Positions 38,916 through 49,556 of a stretch of 64,000 bases of DNA are shown piece by piece. A program made the position numbers and the translations under genes. How positions within the stretch are numbered: the first letter of the stretch is position 1; the number at the start of each line of letters is the position of its first letter. The notes under the pieces were generated by a model. It made no database searches. It saw only the letters and a program-made list of their open reading frames with translations, and had not been told where the DNA came from. The DNA comes from Polyodon spathula (lineage: Eukaryota > Chordata > Actinopteri > Acipenseriformes > Polyodontidae). Where the stretch lies: NCBI RefSeq assembly GCF_017654505.1, contig NC_054534.1, positions 41,513,226 to 41,577,225 on the forward strand, read 5' to 3'.

Positions 38916-39363
38916 AAACGTGTATAATGCAGGAGGCTGTCCTTCTGCAACCAGCAAGAAGGGTTTAGGTCCATAGTGTTTGTTTCTCTCCCTTTATATA
39001 CTGTGCAATAATCATGAAATTAGCCCAATACCATGATTTTTTCAATATTCTTAAGAAATAAAAATTAATTATTTCATAATTATTTGTATTGCATACAAAA
39101 AAACACATTAACTCATATATTAGCTTTGAAATCTGTATCTTTATAAATGCAATAAGCTCTGTGTATTTTTCTATGACAAGTATTATTTTCTCCTCCGTCA
39201 TTTTGGATACTGCTGCATCCTGCTGGACCACGTGCACTTGTTTTGTGATTGCTCAATTCCCTAATTGTCGTGCGACAAAATCACAGAAAATAGGATCCAA
39301 TTTATTTCGCGTCACACCAGCGTCACCCCTGCTTCGCCTGTGGTGTGAAAGATACTTATCAAA
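38916..39363. repeat. repeat unit B2
   Basis: Near-identical copy of 36388-36836. On the minus strand it keeps the frame VVQQDAAVSKMTEEKIILVI. It is followed, after 370 bases, by a hAT-like end GTTGAGAACCACTG at 39722-39735. Flanking GGTAAAGG (38906-38913) and GGTAAATG (39736-39743) could be an 8-bp target duplication of a truncated hAT copy, but the left end is not a hAT terminus. Confidence 0.75.
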
Positions 39364-39581
39364 AGTATAGGTTCTATTCTATTTGTCTCATCGCTGCACA
39401 TTTGTGCTTGTCACATCGTGTCTGGTGTGTTGTGCCCCCTTTAGAGTGTGTGCCTCTGAGACTGACATGAGGGTGTTTGAGACACCACATTTGCTGTAGT
39501 GCTCTACCTAGCCTTGATTTCATTAAATTAATAATAATAAAGCATACACTGCTGTACAAAAGTCTTAGACACTTTGCACAT

Positions 39582-39588
39582 TTTTTTT

Positions 39589-39618
<30 letters not shown>
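39582..39618. repeat. T18-G19 homopolymer pair
   Basis: A T run passes directly into a G run. Frames through it yield Phe/Gly-rich or Pro/Lys-rich artefacts. Confidence 0.9.
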
Positions 39619-39619
<1 letters not shown>

Positions 39620-39837
39620 GGATACTTCCATAGAATCAACCTGTACCATCTACAGAAGGTCATGTCACATTTACATTTATTTAGCAATTTTTTTGGATGC
39701 TTCTCGTGCCCCCTCCACTGTTGAGAACCACTGGGTAAATGTGACGGACTAGCATCAACACTTTAAATTAGCTGTTCACGTATAGTTTACTTTGAGTTGC
39801 TGTGATCACAAGTTATTGAAGATTCTGATCAGTGTGA

Positions 39838-39893
39838 TTATATATAATCATATATATATGATTATATATATATATATCAAATATATATATAGT
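39838..39893. repeat. AT microsatellite
   Basis: Imperfect ATATAT tract with repeated ATGATTATAT. Confidence 0.85.
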
Positions 39894-40148
39894 AACCCCT
39901 GAATGTGTCTAAGGCTTTTGCACAGCAGTGTAACAGTGTATTTGTTCAAGCAAAGTGTAGCGTCCTACCTTACACTGGCGACGAGGATGACAGAATTCAT
40001 GGTATCACCCTGTGGCCAAGAGGGTTGCAGTGTGCAGTTGTAGAGGTGATGCAGTGTTCAAGTAATGACAAACACGTGAGTTCAAGGTCCAAATAATTTT
40101 TATTTTGATACCGTTTATAATCCAGGTAATTATGACCGTAAATGATAA

Positions 40149-41078
40149 CACTATGTGACACAATTTTTGTTCCTGAGTAGTAAGTGTTATTTCCTAATTG
40201 CTTATGCCTCAAAAGTATAGGAAATGGCTATTATTCCCCACAAACTTTGCTTTTGTGACCAGGACAGTGATATTTTGAAATTTACCTATTTCCAGTGAGA
40301 AAACGGGCGAATTTGTGTCTTTTCGTTTACATAAGTTCAGAAAAAAACAACATATGAATCCAAATTAACATGTATTTATACTAAAGTAATACAAAAATGA
40401 CTACAAAAGATTTAGAAGTGAGTAGTTTTTCGAGATTTACGATTATACTGTAAATCACTTCACAAATCATCCCCCAAATGTAGTCTCCCATCATGTTCTC
40501 GTTATACTGTCCTTGGTAGCGGTGTTCAAAGTCCAGTATATCCTGGTGGAAGCGCTCGCCTTGCTCCTCCGAGTATGCTCCCATGTTCTCCTTGAATTTA
40601 TAAAGTTGAGCATCAAGGATATGGACTTTGAGGGACATCCTACAGCCCATTGTGTCGTAGTTCTTCACCAGAGTCCTTATCTAGAGCTCTGACAAATTGT
40701 TTCATAAGGCCCAATTTGATGTGCAGTGGTGGCATCAGCACCTTCCGGGGGTCCACCAGTGGCTCCCACTTGACGTTGTTCCTCCCCACAGAGAACTTGG
40801 TCCGCTGTGGCCACTCCCTCCTGTGGTAGTGCGCCTTGGTGTTTATATTACTGGAAAGTTCTAGAAAGTTCTAGAAGTTACTTCAAGTTTACTCAACACT
40901 GGATCTATCTGGAATGTTCTGGAAAATAGGTAAATTTCAAAATATCACTGTCCTGGTCACAAAAGCAAAGTTTGTGGGGAATAACAGCCATTTTCTATAC
41001 TTTTGAGGCATAAGCAATTAGGAAATAACACTTACTACCCAGGAACAAAAAAAAAATAAAAATAATTGTTACACGGTG
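40149..41078 (-). mobile_element. 930-bp DNA transposon derivative with about 140-bp inverted ends, flanked by TAA
   Basis: Arms at 40149-40293 and 40921-41078 are inverted copies over most of their length; for example CCCCACAAACTTTGCTTTTG is identical in both. The ends start CACTATGTG and CACCGTGTA. Both sides carry TAA (40146-40148 and 41079-41081), which may be a 3-bp target duplication. Between the arms lies a minus-strand remnant of a transposon-borne protein. The element splits what looks like another, LTR-like sequence (about 39960-41440). Confidence 0.75.
40381..40860 (-). pseudogene. remnant of an uncharacterised transposon protein
   Basis: On the minus strand one piece reads KVLMPPLHIKLGLMKQFVRA (about 40765-40685). 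It is joined almost directly to CRMSLKVHILDAQLYKFKEN then SEEQGERFHQDILDFEHRYQ (40668-40450). From memory, these two motifs lie well apart in widespread unnamed animal transposon proteins, so the middle seems to have been deleted; a stop codon marks the joint. I do not know the superfamily. It resembles an internal-deletion derivative that kept its ends. Confidence 0.6.
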
Positions 41079-41439
41079 TAATCCCAGGCAATACACAGCA
41101 ATGTGTATTACATTGTTAAACACGGGTTACAGTTCCAAAATAATAAACACAGTATTTAAACACACACACGATCACAAGTCCACAATGAATGCTAATGTGC
41201 AAGTGGTGAAATACAATGTATTCATGCACAGTGGTGTAGTACTGTTCGAGTTTGGTGCTGGCCTTAAGCGACAGCTCCAGATCGTGTTAGCCATGTAACA
41301 AGAACAAACAAGTACAATTAGACTCAACAAACAAAGCACTCACAGTACGTTTATAGTTCTCCTTAGCAGTTCGCTGTTAACCATACAAAGGAACATATCG
41401 CCTCGCCACGTCCCATTTTGTACTGTCAATCACGCCCCC

Positions 41440-43560
41440 TTGGTTAGTGAGTGTAACCGTTTCTCCTCCAATCCGCGGTCACCACAACACTTCCCTTCTG
41501 GGGCGATGACTTGGTGTACCGTAGCGCCGCCCTTTTCTAGATGGCCGAGTTCCACCTTTCACTGGAATAAGTTGTCAGGCGATCCAGACCGGGGCACTCA
41601 GTTCTCTTTACACAGTGCCCTCACAGGTCAGGAGGGAAATTTATAATCAAGATTCAGTCTTTCTCTGTGACACCCCCCCACTTACGTTTCTTGCTCTACC
41701 AGGCGCCGACCCCTCCAGTCCCCTGGACGAGATATCTGGATTCTCTCTCTACATACCTTTTGGCTTCAGGACTGGAAGATATATAGGATTCTCGGCCATC
41801 CAGCTGCACTGTTTAGGCGTAGAAGGGCAGCGAGTTTTTGATACTCTGGAACCTGCAGATACATACAAGGCAACTGTAAATGTACTCACAGCACATTTTG
41901 GAACTAGACACAATGTTTTAGTTGAGAGGTTTTAATTTCGGCAACACACACAGCAGGAGGGTGAAATAGTTTATTTCTGTATTGTGGGAATTAGCAGCTA
42001 ATTGTAAATTCGGGACTTCATGCAACTAAATGATTTGTGATGAATTCATTGGAGACATGCAATCCTAACATACTTGAGTATTTGCTGCTCAAACCTGATT
42101 CTCCTATGCTAGACAGGGCCCTGGATCCTAAACAACTTGCTCAGGTGGGTCAGATTCAGCCCACAGTACACAATCTCTCCAGTTACACATCCAGGGAGAT
42201 GCAGGAATTGCGGTTCTACACGTCACAGAGAAGGGGCTTCTGACTGCCCAGCAAAGTCAAGCAATGTCACAATTTTGACAAATACAATCATTTGGTGTAG
42301 TGGTGCAGACCAGTGATACTACAAAAGCATCAATCAACAATAGTAAAACGTTCCTCCATATAGTTAATGGCATGTGGAATAACTTCAAGGTTTGTGACCG
42401 ATTTTTTGGACAATATTCAGGTTCCCCTCATTATGGATAAAGGGGCTAAAGTTTTTTTCCTAAGTTTCATCACTTACTTTGCTCATCATGCCCTGGAATC
42501 AACAGTTACTTCTTTGACTGGCTATGGCTTCTCCGCATTAAAATTAAAGGCACTGTCACCATTCCTGTCCAATACTTAGACCACAAACTACCAGCTTTTA
42601 CATTCTTTGCATCAAAGCATGGTGCAGATAAATTATTTTCAGAAGATAATATGCACTGTGTTAGCTAGCATCCCAGGCCTGGCTATATATCTTGATGATT
42701 ATGGCACCTCTCTGTGTGATCATGATGCTAAACTAGTACAAGTACTACAGCACCTTCAGGAAAGATAAGTACACATTCCAGGCTCAGGAAATTACTTTTT
42801 AGGGTATCAGCTATCTGGTCAGGGTGTCAAATCCCTAGTCCAACACTGAAGCCACCCTACAGCTCCCTGATCCCCAGAATATGTCCTGAAGCCACTCAAC
42901 TGCAACTTATGATGCATCTTCTGTAGCATTAGGGACTGCACTGTCACAAATACAAGGTGGACATGAACTGCCTGTAGCATTTGCCTCCAGAGCACTCATC
43001 TACAGAGCAAAAATACTCTGTATAGGAAAGGGAAGTACTAGCATGCATTTGGGCCTGTGAACGATGGCATACCTACCTGTATGGGCGACATTTCATCTTG
43101 CGCATAGATTATGAAGCCCCCACCCCTCTTTTGGCTACCTCAGGCAATGGTCACAAACCACTTTGCATCTACCGTTGGTCTGACCGATTGTATCAGTATA
43201 ACTTCACTGTGGAGTTTAAGACAGGGAAGCTGAACCGTGGCAGACAACCTTTCTAGTCTTACTACACTCTCCCGTTCTGATTTTATGGCTGAGAATGATC
43301 TCATGATGATGCTTACTAATTCTCTATCCAAGGTTATCACACCTGATACACTGGAGATCAAGAAATTACTCACTTTATAGAGAAGTATGACAATACATTA
43401 CAGAGGGCTGGCCAAAAAAAGTTAACGACAGCGCCAACCCGGTTTGAAAGAGGATTGTTTGTGACAATCTCACTGGCTCCATCCACAAACTGTGTTCTGC
43501 TCACTTTATCCTCACCCCTTCTATCTTCACACAAATATGCATGTGGGGATCACTGGAAAC
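41440..43560 (+). pseudogene. degenerate Ty3/gypsy retrotransposon
   Basis: Plus-strand fragments follow gag-pol order. A gag piece reads LHCLGVEGQRVFDTLEPADT then LTAHFGTRHNVLVERF (41800-41935), continued by IHWRHA/REYLLLKPD-type sequence to 42243. A protease-like stretch has VPLIMDKGAKVFFLS in place of an LLDTGA motif (about 42420). An RT core has IYLDDYG (about 42690). An RNase H region reads EVLACIWACERWHTYLYGRH then FILRIDYEAPTPLL (about 43040-43135). Stops and frameshifts are frequent. No intact LTR pair was found. Confidence 0.8.
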
Positions 43561-44170
43561 TCAATCATTATTTGAAACTTTTCAAAACCTTCTGTAACAG
43601 GTAGAGTTGACACGTTTTTACTCAAGTGAATCCTATTCCAAGACTGTTTTCAACTTATTTCTGAAATAATTATAGTAAATATGCAGAGTTATTGAATTTC
43701 CATGGTGCATAGAAATTATAGAATTTGTAAATGCTGTATAATTCAATGTCAAATGAATCCATTGTTTGAACATATACATTCTTAATCTGATAAAATATAT
43801 GAATGCATTTTTGATATTCATATATATTGATATATTTCTGATCAAATATATGGTTAGTCATTTTCTGAACACACTTAACTTATTACAAAATGAGTTATTA
43901 GAAATCCTATACAGATACCTTTATCATACCTAATTTTGTTACATTGAAATATACATTTATATATCAAAACAAGAAAATGTAAATAAATAAACATCTGAAC
44001 AGACACTAATTTACAACGTACTGTACACATTTATAAAACTGAAACAATAGTAAAACATTTTTTTTTACTTTTCAACAGCAATCAGTTTATAATCAGATGA
44101 GCAAAAGTAACTGAACAATGTAGATAAACATTTTACAGAAGTTATAAAAAAAGTCTAATTTGTTTTTCTT
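43561..44170. other. AT-rich stretch with nothing recognisable
   Basis: Very AT-rich sequence between the gypsy remnant and the piggyBac remnant. The overlapping minus-strand frames at 43633-43861 are rich in Ile, Tyr and Asn, as expected from base composition. Confidence 0.5.
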
Positions 44171-44600
44171 TTTTTCGACAAATGGGTATTCCTTTGCCTC
44201 GAGTTTAAGGCTGTTCAAAATCAACAAAGATAATGCTTTTCTCCATGCCGCTTTTTTCAACTGTCCAAAGTATTATTTTTATTGCACTTGCCCACCTGGC
44301 ATTGGAGTCTCTTGCGGCTCTCAACGAGGTTGCCAGCTTCAGCTGTGGGTACACGCTATGCAGTCTCCCTCTGTTCCAAATGCTTCTTGCGAAGTTCCTG
44401 TGCTAACTGTAAAATATATTCTCTCCTTGGTAAATTCTTCTACGTGCAGTCAGTGTAACGTACCCAGGAGTTGATGGCTGCTAGTTCCAGTACATTGTAA
44501 AACACCTGAACAGACCACCGTCGGGAGCAAGCTTTCACGGAATTCTTCCGTACCATCTAATCCAAAACATCAACTCCATATTGAGGACTGGTAAACAAAA
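44170..44600 (-). pseudogene. piggyBac transposase C-terminal remnant
   Basis: The minus strand reads GVDVLD, a stop, MVRKNSVKACSRRWSVQVFY and NVLELAAINSW, the conserved end of the piggyBac catalytic domain (GVD..DQM...Y...RRWP...FYN..D.A..N). After a frameshift comes a basic segment and CQVGKCNKNN, which looks like the start of the C-terminal Cys-rich zinc domain. Stops make it inactive. The TTAA-flanked ends were not located. Confidence 0.8.
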
Positions 44601-45068
44601 ATAATAAAGCAGAATACCTTCATTATAATCAAAATACAATTGTTTTCTGTGTGGCCGTCAATGTGACTGTTCCCAGGGCTTTTAGGTATTATGTAATATA
44701 TCTCCTTTATTTCTGCACTCTCGCATTTCATGCTTTATGAGAATATTTAATACATACAGACAGAAAGGTACAGAACATAAAAGCGCAGCCCCATATGTGT
44801 TACACGACTAGATCAAATTACATTTTAAAACCAAAAACCACCAAAATGACCGCTGCGGGGCTTTTAGTGTTAGTGGAGAATATTGCTTAACATATTAAAC
44901 TAGACTTATACAGCGAACATTAAAAAATGTATATATTTACTTTGTTTATCCTAGATAGTCAATATAAGTTAAAACATCCCCCACAGGCCTACAGGAAGTT
45001 GGACCAGCTATCTGCATATTTCAAGGTGGCTCTAAATAGCACAGAAGTAGGGTAGAGTGTTAGGCCCT

Positions 45069-45310
45069 GTGGCAGGACAATGTCACTGGCAAGGCTGCTA
45101 TTAGCAGGAAGGAAACTCAGACAAGGAAGCTGCAGGTTTAAACACACTAATGCGCACTTTAATAATAAATGCAAATAACAAGCAAAACACTGGACATTAA
45201 ACAGAACAAAACACCCTACCAAAATAAAACGGCACAAAGGCCAAAATAAAAGGTCTACAAAACACTCACAGAAATGTAAACAAACAGACGGGACGAGAGC
45301 ATGGAACACG
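45069..45310 (-). mobile_element. possible LTR fragment, minus orientation
   Basis: On the minus strand it ends CATTGTCCTGCCACA, similar in style to the other LTR termini in this window. The start cannot be defined and no TATA or polyadenylation signal was settled, so this is tentative. Confidence 0.3.
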
Positions 45311-45402
45311 GAAAAACTTCCACCTCACACCAACGTCAGCTCTAATCATTATTCCTATTCTTAATCATTATTATTGATTTAATTCACGGCTAAAGCCACA
45401 TT

Positions 45403-45580
45403 CCTATGGACTATATTCCCTGCCAAAATTAGAAATAAATAAAGAATAAATAAATGAATGAATAAATAAATATCTAAATAAATACATAAATACACAGACA
45501 TTTATTTATTTGTTTCGAGATTTATTTATTTATTCATTATTTATTTATTTCTAATTTTGGCAGGGAATATTCTCCATAGG
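45403..45580. mobile_element. fold-back MITE with about 40-bp inverted arms
   Basis: CCTATGGA then ATATTCCCTGCCAAAATTAG and AAATAAAT at 45403-45445 return inverted at 45535-45580. The centre is made of AAAT-type repeats, which are themselves self-complementary with the right side. Confidence 0.75.
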
Positions 45581-45830
45581 CAGCATACATGGCTGCCCTC
45601 TTTGTAAAAGAGATTATACATCTCAATGTTTGTTTCCTATGCAATTAAAGCATCTAAAATAAAGCTTTACCAAAGGTACCATGACACTGTTGAACTCTGA
45701 TAACCAGGCACCAGAGCAGTACACAAGATTGCTAAATTCCTTCATTCTGCTAATAAATTTATCTGCATCAGTACCCACGTTTGAGAAGTTTTAAATATTT
45801 TCTGTGATTATAATATTATTATTAATTACA

Positions 45831-45866
<36 letters not shown>

Positions 45867-46980
45867 CACTGTTTTGTATGCTGAAAAGTTGAAAGATGTC
45901 GGTTTATCCAATTTAGACCATGATAACAATACCATCTCCAAAGGACAGTAGGTAATCACAAGCTATTTAGCATTCCAGTCCCGTGATGTTACAGCCAGAG
46001 AAAATAAATCAGCTACACAGCAGGAGGGGGTTACATTTTTACCATTGAGGTGTTTAAGAAAATCACTGTTAAATAGTTAAAGGCCAGGGACCTCAATCAT
46101 TACGAATAAAATACTAATTTGCAATTTTTTAATTTTTTATTTTATTTCGGCGTATCAACCAAAATACTGCTTACTGTTGATTTCCCTATTTGCATCGACC
46201 CAGTAGGAAGTTAATGAACACTGCTGGGCCACCTTTGAACTGGCAGATGAATCTTTGTGTATTTAGAAGCCATGCTTGTTACCGGTATTCATCTAGGATC
46301 TGAAGGTTATTTTTTCTTTTTACTTCTTGATGCTGCCTGCATCAGATAGACTGTCACCCAAATTGCAAACTAATTAGTGATTCCAACATTTTCAAGCTGA
46401 TTGATGACAGAATAATTTACACTTGTTTCCTAGCTTCCAGCTGTCACAGACTGCTGACTGGAGCCCTAATTAACACCAGTGCATCAGTCATGTTCTGTCA
46501 AGGCACTACATACAATTAAAAGGCAGTTTAAATGGAATATCACATTAAGAGGGCTGGCAAATGCAAATTGCAAGGAAATAACACTTTAGGAAGAGATGAC
46601 AAAGCACACAGACACAAGCAGGAGTGTAATTTTTAATTACTATTCACTGGATGTCAAGCAGGGTGTCCTGACACTGCCCTGGTAAAGGCAATGTTGTCTT
46701 TCCCTGCAGTAATGCCAGTTGGCTGGGTGAGGCAGAGGGCTGGTTGCCACAGGTTCCTCAGAGCCTGCTGGGTTCAGTTAGTGCCTACTACTGATTAGCA
46801 ACAAGCTCAAAACATGGCAGCAGTGGTGGCACCAGGCTTTCCCCAGTGAAGGAGCTGAGGGGGTCTAGAAAAACATTTGATGAGGCTACACTGCACGTTG
46901 GGTGGGCATTTACAGTGTCAATGTTTCGATGTCTCTCAAAACCTGAGTATTATGGTGGAATATAATGCAGATTAAGTGCC

Positions 46981-47020
<40 letters not shown>

Positions 47021-47830
47021 TGAAAGTTGAAACAGGGCTGAGGCTGGGTGTGAACCAGCGACCCCGCACACCTCAAGAGAGCATCCAATCACTCCCATGT
47101 GAATGGGGCCTTAGAGCAAACATTCCAATATCGAAAAAAATAGGTGGTCTCGGCTCGTTCGGGCAATCAATCCTGGTGCAGATCTATTCTTTTTGCCCTG
47201 TGTGAATGCTAACTTGTCTGGGGGTGGATCTTTGTCACACCAGTCCAGGGCTCACACAGCATGTATTATCACATTGATTTAAACACGTTAGTCTTCATAC
47301 ACTGTGAAATTTCTGCTACCTCTGGAAATCAGATCTATTCTACGGAGTCATTTGGTAATACGTTTGATGCTAATAGTAGTCCCAGTCCTTCATTTGACAT
47401 TTTTTGAATGGGGTTTTTAAGCATACAGATTTTAAAGCGGAGGAAGCAGATTCTAAAATGGATACATTGTATGCTGTTTGTTTAAGTCTGGGTTGGTGCA
47501 CAGTTATATACAAAGTTGCAATTTTCAACTATGGTATTCTTGCATAATTGCTACATTGTATTGCTGCGTGTTGCAAAGAATAAAAATCCCACAGACAATG
47601 TAACGTAGCAAAACTGTCCAATTTCTTTAATCAAGAACTAGCAGAAACACTACTTTCCTATCTATATTTGATTAAATGTTGTAGTTATGGGAGAATCCAT
47701 CTGAAGAATGTTTTGTTAAAGGTGGTTGCAGGTAGTTTATAAACCTTGACATTTCACTGCGCAGGGGATACGTTGTTGTAAGGCAAATACATTGACTGAG
47801 CATCTTTTTTCTTATTCGCCATTCTTGACA
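45581..47830. other. non-coding stretch left of the giant element
   Basis: No gene is seen. It contains an (AAAT)n tract at 45833-45864 and an (AAT)n tract at 46981-47021. A segment at 47035-47100 with GTGTGAACCAGCGACCC could be the B-box side of a reversed tRNA-derived SINE, but I see no A box. Confidence 0.5.
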
Positions 47831-47836
47831 TATATC
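47831..47836. repeat. left target-site duplication TATATC
   Basis: Six bases directly before the TACGGAAGCG terminus, identical to 63428-63433 directly after the inverted right terminus. Confidence 0.88.
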
Positions 47837-47994
47837 TACGGAAGCGTCCTAGTGCCAACTTAAAAAAAAAAAAAAATCTCCTACATAGGACTTTTTTTCT
47901 CCTATGTAGGACTTTTTATCTCCTACGTAGGACTTTCTAGCTTCATCGTATGATCACGGATGGAGCATTCGAAATAACAAAACAATGGAAGAAG
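47837..47994 (+). repeat. left terminal inverted repeat of the giant element
   Basis: It begins TACGGAAGCGTCC and ends in the ATGGAAGAAG of the integrase first exon. It contains a poly-A tract and three palindromic units (CCTACATAGG, CCTATGTAGG, CCTACGTAGG), each followed by ACTTT. Confidence 0.88.
47878..47937. repeat. three tandem palindromes CCTAYRTAGG in the left end
   Basis: Units of TCTCCTAC(A/G)TAGGACTTT spaced about 21 bases apart, each centred on a 10-bp palindrome. The right end has only one (63379-63388). Tandem palindromes beside a transposon end are typical of protein-binding sites, but the binding factor is unknown. Confidence 0.8.
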
Positions 47995-48048
47995 CCGTGC
48001 ATCTCTATTTTGAACTTGGAATGGGTTACCCAGAAATTCTGCGTACAG
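47985..48048 (+). CDS. first coding exon of an IS3EU-type integrase/transposase (orphan exon)
   Basis: ATG at 47985 opens MEEAVHLYFELGMGYPEILR then T, followed by a GTAAGA donor after one base of the next codon. I recognise HLYFELGM.Y.EIL as the N-terminal helix region of integrase-core (rve/DDE) proteins found as multicopy genes in fish and cnidarians; this is from memory of the family. The exon starts at the inner edge of the left end repeat, so the repeat probably supplies its promoter. I found no later integrase exon before 51 kb, so the catalytic part has been lost. Confidence 0.6.
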
Positions 48049-48126
48049 GTAAGATATAGGAATTTTAAAAAGGCAACTTATTAAAATTAACATTTGCAGG
48101 ATGTTGTAAGTCCTTTTATAAAATAC

Positions 48127-48146
48127 TGGGGGGGGGGGGGGGGGGG
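48127..48146. repeat. poly-G tract
   Basis: About 19 to 20 G residues, length uncertain. Confidence 0.9.
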
Positions 48147-48164
48147 TAAATGATGTTGGGCAGC

Positions 48165-48473
48165 TTTTTTCTCTGGAGATACCCGACGAGGGGTATCCCC
48201 ACTACAAGCTCCAATTGTACTTAGCCTGGCCCAACATGGTTTTCTTGGGCAAAACAGTGACTTAACCTGTTAAATTCAAGGCTAATTATACAATGCAGAT
48301 CAATACATTTGTGCACTTAGACTAAATAATAAACTTGCGAAGAAGCAGATGAGTGATTGGCATATGTGGCAGGTTTGCACGCTGTTTTACCCCAGAAAAC
48401 CACATTTGGCCGGATAAATGCAATTGGAGCATGTAGAGGGGATGCCCCTCGTCATGATCTGCAGAGAAATAAC
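48165..48473. repeat. imperfect inverted repeat (about 95-bp arms)
   Basis: The left arm 48165-48262 and the inverted right arm 48380-48473 share GACGAGGGG, CTCCAATTG and GGTTTTCT. Translated in the corresponding frame, both arms are open: IPDEGYPHYKLQLYLAWPNM on the plus strand and DHDEGHPLYMLQLHLSGQMW on the minus strand. I do not recognise the sequence; it may be a fold-back element or a duplicated exon. Confidence 0.6.
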
Positions 48474-48843
48474 CGTCCCAACGCGATTCACACAGCTGGA
48501 CTGTCCACCACATCATAGCCTACTGCAAAGAGAAAGCTGTCAGACTGCCTATTGTTGAAGATTCTGGTGGACAGTAGAGTTGATATTTGTGTATCCACTA
48601 CTAACATGTTTCTAGTAATATTGTAGTCCAAAATTCCATAACGCCAAGCAAGTAAAGGTATTTCTATTCGTTTAAGGACAACTTCTAAAATACCTTATTG
48701 CTGTATTATAAGCATATATTAAGTGTTCTCTATGATAAAATAAACATTAGAAAAATGTATTTAAAAAATATTTGGGAAATTGTTTTTGTTCTAATATTTA
48801 CAGTGTTTGACATTGGTTATTAAGTATTGGTAACTTGTGAGTA

Positions 48844-49554
48844 CAGGTGCGCTCCACTTATAACCCCAGGGGCCATGACAATCACTACTTTATAAATGAA
48901 GTACGTTGTAACCATCATAATAATTAAAATGCTGGAAAAAAAACAATTACTTCAAATATAATAAAACCAGGAAACTGCCAGACAACAAGGGCTTATTATT
49001 TGTATACATGCTGTGTATATTTTCGCTAGTTTAACGCCATCAACAACAGAGTAAAAGTAAATATATGCAGCGTGTTTAAGACCTTGTGCAACTTTAATAA
49101 CTTTGGAAGTAAACATGATAGACGCAAACTGTTAAGTTTACTCATATAACTGTCCAAGAAGTATAGGAAATATAGTAGCAATCTACAGTTGATTCACAAA
49201 ATTATATTCACATTGCACACAAATATCACTATATAGGCGGTACAAGATGTCCGGTAAAATTATTATTATTTTTAATTTCAGTGGCGTTCAGTAGAAAACA
49301 TTAGGTATCGCTCTGTAGCGCTCTGCCTACTGAACCCACCCTATTTATTTTCCCGGATATACGTTATATCCATCAAAAGATCTGTCTGGAACAGAAAAAT
49401 TGTATGTTTTAAAACTAATATACGTTATAAACTAGTCAGTTTTAACCAGAGTAATTCCACATTGAAACCCATGTTGTGTGGTTGGGACCTGCCTTTTCAG
49501 CATTGTAAACGGAGGTCTGTTCTAACTGGATCCGTTATAAGAGGAGTGCACCTG
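48844..49554. mobile_element. pogo/Tigger-like MITE
   Basis: Ends CAGGTGCGCTCCACTTATAA and, inverted, CAGGTGCACTCCTCTTATAA are flanked by TA on both sides (48842-48843 and 49555-49556). The ends resemble pogo-type termini. The 0.7-kb interior has no transposase. Confidence 0.7.
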
Positions 49555-49556
49555 TA

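Noticed and set aside
38906..39743. hAT copy defined by GGTAAAGG/GGTAAATG as target duplication
   Set aside because: Only the right end has a hAT terminus. The left end does not resemble one, so the match of the 8-mers could be chance.
47035..47100. tRNA-derived SINE (B box GTGAACCAGCGACC on the reversed strand)
   Set aside because: No A box, no tail and no second copy were seen in the window.
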